From NCBI RefSeq assembly GCF_013372285.1, contig NZ_CP054301.1:2892501-2956500 (forward strand): DNA of 64,000 nt. The letters run 5' to 3'. Under the pieces are notes generated by a model. The model was not told the DNA's origin. It saw only the letters and a program-made list of their open reading frames with translations, and made no database searches. Both the position numbers and the translations under genes were made by a program. Origin of the DNA: Marinomonas primoryensis (GTDB lineage: Bacteria; Pseudomonadota; Gammaproteobacteria; Pseudomonadales; Marinomonadaceae). Shown here piece after piece: positions 57,702 through 64,000 of this stretch (positions within the stretch are counted from its first letter, which is position 1; every line of letters starts with the position of its first letter).

Positions 57702-58424
57702 TCACTTAATCAGTGTACCTTCACTGCCACCAACCATGATATTTATCAAGGCTCCGGGCTTATTCATATTAAACACACGTATTGGCATGCCATGATCACG
57801 GGTCAAACATATCGCAGTTAAATCCATGACCCCTAATTGTTTTTCAAGGACTTCATCGTAGCCCAATGTATCATATTTCACGGCAGCCGGATCCTTCATA
57901 GGATCAGCAGAATACACGCCGTCAACCTTCGTTGCTTTCAATACAACATCTGCATCAATCTCGATGCCGCGTAAACAAGCAGCAGAGTCAGTTGTAAAGA
58001 AAGGATTACCCGTTCCCGCTGAGAAAATCAGCACGTCACCCTCTTTCATCAATCGCATAGCACGACGTCTATCGTAAGGCTCAACAATGCCCGTCATTGT
58101 GATGGCTGACATCACTCGGGTCGCAATATTCGCACGTTCCAATGCATCTCGCATTGCCAACGCGTTCATCACCGTTGCCAGCATCCCCATATGGTCACCA
58201 GTAACGCGATCCATGCCGGCTTTACTCAACGCCTGACCACGAAACAAGTTACCACCACCAATAACGATACCAACTTCAACACCAATGCCTCGTAGCTGGC
58301 CAATCTCAAGCGCAATACGATTTAACACTTTAGGGTCGATACCAAAGGACTCATCCCCCATTAGGGCTTCGCCACTTAATTTAAGCAAAATTCGTTTGTA
58401 TTTTGGACTCTTTTCTTTTGGCAT
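57702..58424 (-). CDS. pyrH: Uridylate kinase
   Basis: Hexameric UMP kinase of pyrimidine nucleotide synthesis. ATG 58424 gives 240 residues (E. coli 241) and has a near-perfect GGAGGT ribosome site five bases before it; an upstream in-frame ATG at 58448 is less likely. [16 protein letters not shown] at the N-terminus, [10 protein letters not shown] (about 54-63), [20 protein letters not shown] (about 134-153) and [14 protein letters not shown] are the family's substrate and regulator sites. It lies between tsf and frr, with a terminator upstream at 58501. Confidence 0.97.
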   Translation of the reverse strand: MPKEKSPKYKRILLKLSGEALMGDESFGIDPKVLNRIALEIGQLRGIGVEVGIVIGGGNLFRGQALSKAGMDRVTGDHMGMLATVMNALAMRDALERANIATRVMSAITMTGIVEPYDRRRAMRLMKEGDVLIFSAGTGNPFFTTDSAACLRGIEIDADVVLKATKVDGVYSADPMKDPAAVKYDTLGYDEVLEKQLGVMDLTAICLTRDHGMPIRVFNMNKPGALINIMVGGSEGTLIK

Positions 58425-58500
58425 ATCAACCTCCGGCAATGGTTTCATTTCTTTAATAACTGAGGTCTATTTATCCGACACTCTCGCATTTGTCTTTCAT

Positions 58501-58529
58501 AAAAAGGGGCAGTCAAGCTGCCCCTTTTT
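58501..58529 (-). terminator. Intrinsic terminator between tsf and pyrH
   Basis: AAAAAGGGGCAG and CTGCCCCTTTTT form a perfect 12-pair stem with a TCAAG-type loop, 24 nt after the tsf stop codon. About 75 bp remain before the pyrH ATG, enough for a promoter. Confidence 0.93.
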
Positions 58530-58552
58530 GTTGAAGACACCGCAACTAAGAG

Positions 58553-59413
58553 TTAACCTCTAAGCTGTGCTGCTACTTCTGCTGCAAAGTCTACTTCAGC
58601 AACTTCAATACCTTCACCAACTTCAAGGCGAATGAAAGAAGTTACTGTTGCACCAGCGTCTTTAACAAGCTGGCCAACTTTAATTTCTGGGTTCTTAACA
58701 AAAGGCTGTTCAGTCAAGCTGTTTTCAGCCAAGAATTTCTTCATACGACCCACAATCATTTTATCAACGATTTCTGCAGGCTTGCCAGCCATGTCTGGCT
58801 GAGCACGAACAATCTCTTCTTCTTTTGCTAGAACTTCTGCTGGCATGTCGTCGCCGCGAACTACGCGAGGAGCAACAGCAGCAATATGCATAGACACGTC
58901 TTTAGCCAGTTCAGCAGAACCGCCTTCCAACTGAGTCAACACAGCGATTTGGCCGTTACCGTGAAGGTAAGCACCCACTAATCCGCCTTCGATAATGACA
59001 GCACGACGAGGAGAAATATTCTCACCGATTTTTTGTACCAATGCTTCGCGCGCCTGACCAATTTCACCCGCAAGCAAAACCGCCACATCCGTTTCTTTCG
59101 TTGCAAAAACAACGTCAGCAACTTTGTTTGCGAAAGCAATAAAGCCTTCGTCACGAGTCGCGAAATCAGTTTCAGAGTTTACTTCAACCAAGATAGCGTA
59201 AGAAGAATCGTCAGCGACACGCATAACAATTGTTCCTTCAGCTGCAGTACGGCCCGCTTTTTTAGCTGCCTTCATGCCACTTGATTTACGTAGCTCTTCG
59301 ATAGCTACTTCAACGTCAGCGTTAGCAGCGACAAGTGCTTTCTTACACTCCATCATGCCTAGGCCAGTACGTTCACGTAGCTCTTTTACCAATGCTGCAG
59401 ATACTGCGGCCAT
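58553..59413 (-). CDS. tsf: Elongation factor Ts
   Basis: Nucleotide exchange factor for EF-Tu. ATG 59413 (286 residues) with AGAGGA upstream gives the family N-terminus [26 protein letters not shown]; seven extra upstream residues are not expected. The signatures [20 protein letters not shown] and [15 protein letters not shown] (about 80-94) and the C-terminal module [29 protein letters not shown] are intact. It follows rpsB, as nearly always, with a terminator between. Confidence 0.98.
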   Translation of the reverse strand: MAAVSAALVKELRERTGLGMMECKKALVAANADVEVAIEELRKSSGMKAAKKAGRTAAEGTIVMRVADDSSYAILVEVNSETDFATRDEGFIAFANKVADVVFATKETDVAVLLAGEIGQAREALVQKIGENISPRRAVIIEGGLVGAYLHGNGQIAVLTQLEGGSAELAKDVSMHIAAVAPRVVRGDDMPAEVLAKEEEIVRAQPDMAGKPAEIVDKMIVGRMKKFLAENSLTEQPFVKNPEIKVGQLVKDAGATVTSFIRLEVGEGIEVAEVDFAAEVAAQLRG

Positions 59414-59442
59414 GTTAAATCCTCTTTTTACCAATTCAAATT

Positions 59443-59470
59443 TAAAAAAGGAGGTAAGAAACCTCCCTTT
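59443..59470 (-). terminator. Attenuator-like terminator between rpsB and tsf
   Basis: On the minus strand AAAGG-G-AGGT pairs with ACCTCCTTT (one bulged G), followed by a T run. It lies about 29 nt after rpsB and 30 nt before the tsf start. In E. coli partial termination also occurs between rpsB and tsf. Confidence 0.75.
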
Positions 59471-59498
59471 AGAAACCAGAACAAACTAGAAAGTTTGC

Positions 59499-60236
59499 TT
59501 ACGCTTCAGTAGTAGCTTCGCTTACTTCAACGAATTCATCAGCAGTACCAGCAGTCGCAGAACGACCCTCTAGAACAGCATCAGCAAAAGCGCCAACATA
59601 AAGCTGAACAGCGCGAATTGCGTCATCGTTAGCAGGAATAATGTAATCAACACCATCTGGGTTACTGTTAGTATCAACGATACCAATAACAGGAATGCCC
59701 AATTTGTTTGCTTCTTTAATAGCAATACGTTCGTGATCAACGTCTACAACAAACAAAACATCCGGAAGGCCGCCCATGTCTTTAATACCACCCATAGAAA
59801 GCTCAAGTTTTTCAAGCTCACGAGTACGCATCAAAGCTTCTTTTTTAGTCAGCTTTTCGAAAGTACCATCAGACACCTGACCTTCAAGCTCACGAAGACG
59901 CTTGATAGAGGCACGAATGGTTTTGTAGTTAGTCAACATACCACCTAACCAACGGTGGTTAACGTATGGCATACCAGAGCGAGCAGCTTGCTCTTTAATC
60001 GTTTTAGATGCAGCACGCTTAGTACCAACAAACAAAACCTTGTTTTTGTTCTCAGCCATTTTCTTAACAAGCTCAAGAGCGTCATTAAGAGCAGGAACTG
60101 TATGCTCAAGGTTAATGATATGAATCTTGTTACGAGCACCAAAAATGAAAGGCTTCATTTTTGGGTTCCAGTAACGAGTTTGGTGACCAAAGTGTGAACC
60201 AACCTGTAGAAGGTCGCGCATAGAAACTGTAGGCAT
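59499..60236 (-). CDS. rpsB: 30S ribosomal protein S2
   Basis: Small subunit ribosomal protein, 245 residues. The start [22 protein letters not shown] and the second signature [25 protein letters not shown] (about 155-180), as well as [12 protein letters not shown] and [17 protein letters not shown] (about 93-109), are those of the family. AAAGGAT precedes the ATG. The C-terminal tail is acidic ([10 protein letters not shown]). The leader upstream is described separately. Confidence 0.98.
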   Translation of the reverse strand: MPTVSMRDLLQVGSHFGHQTRYWNPKMKPFIFGARNKIHIINLEHTVPALNDALELVKKMAENKNKVLFVGTKRAASKTIKEQAARSGMPYVNHRWLGGMLTNYKTIRASIKRLRELEGQVSDGTFEKLTKKEALMRTRELEKLELSMGGIKDMGGLPDVLFVVDVDHERIAIKEANKLGIPVIGIVDTNSNPDGVDYIIPANDDAIRAVQLYVGAFADAVLEGRSATAGTADEFVEVSEATTEA

Positions 60237-60570
60237 TTTACTATCCTTTATATTTGGGTTATTTATGCTTACCAGCTAAAAGCGTCAGTCAAACAAGGTT
60301 TAAGGCAACCAATGACACCCCAGACACTTTATTTTATTGCGGCAAGATCGTTAGTTTTTTTGAGTTTTTCGCCTATTTCGAACCAAAGTACGGCAGGCGG
60401 GCGTTTTATACCACATTTGACATAAAACAAAAAGACTTGAAGGTTTTTTTTACGCGTACTCTGGGGCGTGTTTTTTTCAATTTGAGAGGCGATTCTATCG
60501 CTCAAGTCATGTAGAATATCCCGCAACATACTGTCAATATAGACATAAACTATTTAAAGATGTGCTAATT
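60237..60570. other. Divergent regulatory region between rpsB and map
   Basis: A 334-bp gap. On the minus strand a candidate rpsB promoter is TTTTTG (60433-60428), 17 bp, TATAAA (60410-60405), which leaves an rpsB leader of about 160 nt, of the length expected for S2 autoregulation. Long T runs (for example 60444-60452 on the plus strand) lie on the map side. I see no open frame with a ribosome site. Confidence 0.45.
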
Positions 60571-61428
60571 ATGAGCAACGAAATCCTACAAAAAGTTGAA
60601 GAACTAACAAAAGATGGCCGTGTAGACGCTCCTAGCTGGACGCCTCGACCAGCATCCACTCGCTTCACAGATATCAGCGACATTGAAGGAATGAGAGTGG
60701 CTGGAAAACTGGCTGCAGACGTTTTAATCATGCTCGAAGAATTTGTAGTACCAGGCGTATCAACAGAACAAATAGACATCATCGCTCATAACTACATCAT
60801 AAAAGAGCAAGGTGCCATTCCTGCTCCATTAAACTACCACGGCTTCCCTAAGTCTTGTTGTACATCAGTCAATGATGTGATTTGTCATGGTATTCCAAAT
60901 GATAAAGCCTTAAAAAAAGGTGATACAGTTAATATCGACATCACTATCATCAAAGATGGCTATTACGGCGACACCAGCAGAATGTTTTTCGCGGGGCCGG
61001 CATTACCTCATGCAGAACGCCTCGCCAAAGTCACCCAAGAATGCCTTTATCTTGCGATTGATCTTGTTAAACCTGGTATTCGTCTTGGTGATATCGGTGC
61101 CGCTATTTCAGCTCATGCTCACAAAAACCACTGCTCTGTCGTAGAAGAGTATTGCGGCCATGGCGTCGGCACCACTTTTCATGGTGAACCGCAAGTTGCA
61201 CATTATGGTGTAGCAGGCACAGGCGTGATGCTAGAAGAAGGCATGACTCTGACCATCGAACCAATGATCAATGCCGGAAAAAAACAAGTGAAACACACAG
61301 GCCCAGACAACTGGATTGCTAAAACTAAAGACGGCCGTCTATCCGCACAATACGAGCACACTTTGCTCGTCACCGCAGATGGTGTAGAAGTACTAACTCG
61401 TCGACCAGAAGAAACACGCTTCTCATAA
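60571..61428 (+). CDS. map: Methionine aminopeptidase, type I
   Basis: Removes the initiator methionine from new proteins. I use ATG 60571 (285 residues); a GTG nine bases upstream is possible and neither has a strong ribosome site. The metal ligands are visible: two aspartates in VNIDITIIKDGYYGDTSRMF, the histidine in EEYCGHGVGTTFHGEPQV, and glutamates in LTIEPMINAGKK and AQYEHTLLVT. The N-terminus is about 25 residues longer than E. coli Map (NEILQKVEELTKDGRVDAPSW), a modest extension. Divergent from rpsB, as in many relatives, and followed by glnD. Confidence 0.96.
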   Translation: MSNEILQKVEELTKDGRVDAPSWTPRPASTRFTDISDIEGMRVAGKLAADVLIMLEEFVVPGVSTEQIDIIAHNYIIKEQGAIPAPLNYHGFPKSCCTSVNDVICHGIPNDKALKKGDTVNIDITIIKDGYYGDTSRMFFAGPALPHAERLAKVTQECLYLAIDLVKPGIRLGDIGAAISAHAHKNHCSVVEEYCGHGVGTTFHGEPQVAHYGVAGTGVMLEEGMTLTIEPMINAGKKQVKHTGPDNWIAKTKDGRLSAQYEHTLLVTADGVEVLTRRPEETRFS

Positions 61429-61514
61429 GAGAGGCGCTACTTTATTAGCACTAAGATACAAAACTTACAGATTCATCATTTTAGAAAATATCACTCATTC
61501 TTCGAGGCTCTTGT

Positions 61515-64000
61515 ATGGACTTCCCTGCTTTTCCAGACGCTCCGCCATTACTTACTGAGAAAGAAAAAAATGAACTAGCTCAACCTAGCTGTTCTATTTC
61601 TCACTACAAAGCCATCATTGAAGAAAAAACAGCAATATATAACGACCTTTTTCATTCCCTCTACCCAATAGAAAAACTCGTCAAAGGGCTATCTTCGTTT
61701 TATGACGAAGTACTACAAGCCGCCTGGATTGCAAAAGGGCTTAACAATGAGAATCATGTCAGCCTCGTCGCCGTTGGTGGATATGGACGTGGTGAACTTC
61801 ACCCGAAATCTGACATCGATCTTTTAATTCTTATTGAAAATGAAACGTCGGCGCCCAAAAACAAAATCGAAGCCTTTATCACCTTTCTTTGGGACATCAA
61901 TTTAGACATTGGCCATAGTGTTCGGACTATCGACGAATGCACCGAAATGGCAGCCAAAGACATCACCATTATTACCAATTTGATTGAGTCTAGAACCCTA
62001 ACAGGCCCATCTGACTTGCTAGCCACATTAAAGTTACACGTCGATATTTCTCAAATGTGGGATGGCCACTCTTTTTATCAGGCTAAATTAGCAGAGCAAA
62101 AGCAACGCCACGCAAAATACCAAAATACAGCCTACAACTTAGAGCCCAATCTGAAAGAGTGCCCAGGTGGGCTAAGAGACATGCAAGTCATCGACTGGGT
62201 TGCGAAGCGCCACTTACACACAAACAGACTAAGCGCCCTCATAGAAAAACACTTCTTATCAGAAGATGAATACATTCAACTCAAAGGTGCGGTAAGCCAT
62301 TTATGGAGAATACGCTGGGCTTTGCACATAGTAGCAGGACGTAAAGAAGACAGACTCCTTTTTGACCATCAGCGCACACTTGCAAAACTGTTTGGATTTG
62401 ACGACGACGACCTGAAGCGCAATGTTGAGCGCTTCATGCAAGGCTATTACCAAAGTGTTGCCGCCATCCAACAGCTTAACGACTTACTCCTGCAGCACTT
62501 TGAAGAATCCTTTTTGACCAAAGACGCTGTCGCCCCTGTAGAAATCATCAACAATCATTTCCAGGTTGCTAACGGACAATTGGAAGCTCGCTCCACCACA
62601 CTATTCCAAGATCATCCGTCTAGCATGCTTGAAATTTATGTTTTACTGGGCACTCATGAGAATATAAAAGGCATTCGCGCCAACACGATGAGACAGCTGC
62701 GTGACAACCTAGAACTAGTCGACGACAATTTCAGAAACAATAAAACAAACACCGATCTTTTTTTAGACATCATATCAAGTCGCCACAACCTCACAAGTAT
62801 CTTAAGATCGATGAAACACCTAGGCTTGCTTGGTCGATATTTACCAGAATTTGGCGCAATCATCGGTCAAATGCAACACGATCTTTTTCATATTTATACG
62901 GTTGATGCACACACACTACAGGTAGTTGAAAATTTACGTCGCTTATGGCTGCCAGAGTACAAACAAAAATTCCCTATCTCGAGCCAAGCCATACGCCATA
63001 TCCAAAAAGTAGAATTAGTGTACATTGCAGGCCTGTATCATGACATTGCAAAAGGCCGTGGTGGAGACCATTCTGAATTAGGTTGCATCGATGCCCAAGC
63101 CTTCTGTGAACGTCACGGACTATCAAAGCAAGACACTGAACTTGTTGTTTGGCTGGTCAGAAACCACCTATACATGTCTGTTACAGCACAGCGCAAAGAC
63201 ATTTCAGATCCGGAAGTAATTTGGGAATTCGCCAGCTACGTCAAAGACCAAGAGCATTTAGACTATCTATTTATTCTCACCGTGGCTGATATTAATGCGA
63301 CCAATCCGACCATGTGGAACAGTTGGCGAGCATCGCTTATGCGTCAGCTATATTTAGAAACAAAGCGCGCACTGCGTCGAGGCTTAGACTTCCCTATCGA
63401 TGCCGATATGATAAGCGACGAACATAAACAACGCGCACTGGAAATTATTATCGAACGTAATGTCGATATTATGGAAGCAGAAAAAATTTGGGGATCGATT
63501 GAAGACGAGTATTTTATTCGCTCAAATGGTGACGAAATAGCCTGGAATACAGAAGCCATCTTACGCCATCGCCCAAGTGAAAAGCCTCTGATAGCAATTA
63601 CACCTTTAGGTGGACGCAATTTTTCTGGCGCCAGCAAAATATTCATCTACATGCCCATCAGCAAACACCTTTTTGCCGTTACTGCAGCAACCTTTGAACA
63701 GCTTGGCCTTACCATTTTGGACGCTAAAATAAGCCACACGACAGACAACTTCACTTTAGACAGTTTTGTTGTTATGGACAGTAATGACAACGACACCAAT
63801 CTATATCTAGACAAAGAGCGTATCACTCTTATTCGTAAAACACTGATGGAACAACTTGAAACACCATCAATGTATGAAAGCGTCGTTCAGCGCCACACAC
63901 CAAGAATTTTAAAAATATTCAACTCTCCGGCGACCGCACATTTTGTCAGCCAACCCGAAGAAGTGTGGTCTGCACTAGAAATAACCGCGCCAGATAGACC
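61515..64000 (+). CDS. glnD: Bifunctional uridylyltransferase/uridylyl-removing enzyme (C-terminus beyond window)
   Basis: Nitrogen sensor that adds UMP to, and removes it from, the PII protein according to glutamine level. The frame is open from ATG 61515 (GAGG upstream) to the window edge: 828 codons of about 890. The nucleotidyltransferase site GGYGRGELHPKSDIDLLILI (near residue 87), the HD hydrolase site GLYHDIAKGRGGDHSELG (near residue 510) and the first ACT domain (FSGASKIFIYMPISKHLFAVTAATFEQLGLTILDA, near 710-745) are present. The second ACT domain is only partly included. The map-glnD order is standard. Confidence 0.96.
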   Translation, partial: MDFPAFPDAPPLLTEKEKNELAQPSCSISHYKAIIEEKTAIYNDLFHSLYPIEKLVKGLSSFYDEVLQAAWIAKGLNNENHVSLVAVGGYGRGELHPKSDIDLLILIENETSAPKNKIEAFITFLWDINLDIGHSVRTIDECTEMAAKDITIITNLIESRTLTGPSDLLATLKLHVDISQMWDGHSFYQAKLAEQKQRHAKYQNTAYNLEPNLKECPGGLRDMQVIDWVAKRHLHTNRLSALIEKHFLSEDEYIQLKGAVSHLWRIRWALHIVAGRKEDRLLFDHQRTLAKLFGFDDDDLKRNVERFMQGYYQSVAAIQQLNDLLLQHFEESFLTKDAVAPVEIINNHFQVANGQLEARSTTLFQDHPSSMLEIYVLLGTHENIKGIRANTMRQLRDNLELVDDNFRNNKTNTDLFLDIISSRHNLTSILRSMKHLGLLGRYLPEFGAIIGQMQHDLFHIYTVDAHTLQVVENLRRLWLPEYKQKFPISSQAIRHIQKVELVYIAGLYHDIAKGRGGDHSELGCIDAQAFCERHGLSKQDTELVVWLVRNHLYMSVTAQRKDISDPEVIWEFASYVKDQEHLDYLFILTVADINATNPTMWNSWRASLMRQLYLETKRALRRGLDFPIDADMISDEHKQRALEIIIERNVDIMEAEKIWGSIEDEYFIRSNGDEIAWNTEAILRHRPSEKPLIAITPLGGRNFSGASKIFIYMPISKHLFAVTAATFEQLGLTILDAKISHTTDNFTLDSFVVMDSNDNDTNLYLDKERITLIRKTLMEQLETPSMYESVVQRHTPRILKIFNSPATAHFVSQPEEVWSALEITAPDR

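Overview
The window looks like chromosomal DNA of a marine gammaproteobacterium of the Oceanospirillales type, most likely Marinomonas or a close relative. This is inferred from protein similarity that I recall and from gene order; no search was run. GC content is moderate to low. The gene blocks ftsB-ispD-ispF-truD-surE-pcm-nlpD-rpoS, rpsB-tsf-pyrH-frr-uppS-cdsA-dxr-rseP-bamA-skp-lpxD-fabZ-lpxA-lpxB-rnhB-dnaE-accA-tilS and vanAB are typical of Pseudomonas-like gammaproteobacteria. No rRNA, tRNA, CRISPR array or prophage was seen.

Layout. Positions 1-4.5 kb (minus strand) hold msrP (cut by the window edge), pssA, hemL and a CLC chloride channel. Positions 4.5-10.8 kb are an accessory block rich in amino acid exporters: two Lrp/AsnC regulators, a YjeH-like exporter, luxS, a complete IS4-family insertion sequence, a LysE-type exporter and an EamA exporter. 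Positions 10.8-13.5 kb hold ilvIH behind a long, possibly structured leader. Positions 13.5-22.9 kb hold a small unknown protein, queG, tesB, moaA-moaB-moeA, a solitary HepT-like protein, a LysR regulator, serB, and a membrane protein with a cyclase-like domain. Positions 22.9-32.9 kb are the rpoS/nlpD/DUF368/pcm/surE/truD/ispF/ispD/ftsB block plus eno and pyrG. Positions 33-36.1 kb are a vanillate demethylation module (vanB, vanA, divergent vanR) with three ATTGGATCCAAT operators. Positions 36.2-40 kb hold a P-loop kinase and an AaeXAB-like aromatic acid efflux system. Positions 40.2-60.2 kb run through tilS, accA, dnaE, rnhB, the lipid A and outer membrane assembly genes, isoprenoid and phospholipid genes, frr, pyrH, tsf and rpsB, all on the minus strand. 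Positions 60.5-64 kb hold map and the first 828 codons of glnD.

How parts work together. vanAB with aaeXAB suggests use and export of lignin-type aromatic acids. moaA/moaB/moeA could serve molybdoenzymes such as MsrP. ispD, ispF, dxr and uppS make isoprenoid and undecaprenyl carriers; a DUF368 protein probably recycles the carrier; lpx, bamA, skp and rseP build and police the outer membrane.

Most notable observations. (1) An IS4-family element lies inside the bidirectional terminator shared by luxS and lysE, splitting it with an 11-bp target duplication, and carries inward-acting terminator-like hairpins at both ends. (2) Intrinsic terminators recur between genes along the rpsB-lpxB supercluster, two of them within about 20 nt of the next start codon. 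(3) There is a solitary HepT-like protein, several long perfect inverted repeats of unknown role, a structured ilvI leader, and two genes (nlpD and the CLC channel) whose real start is not a normal start codon in this sequence. I found no clear-cut wholly new multi-gene system.
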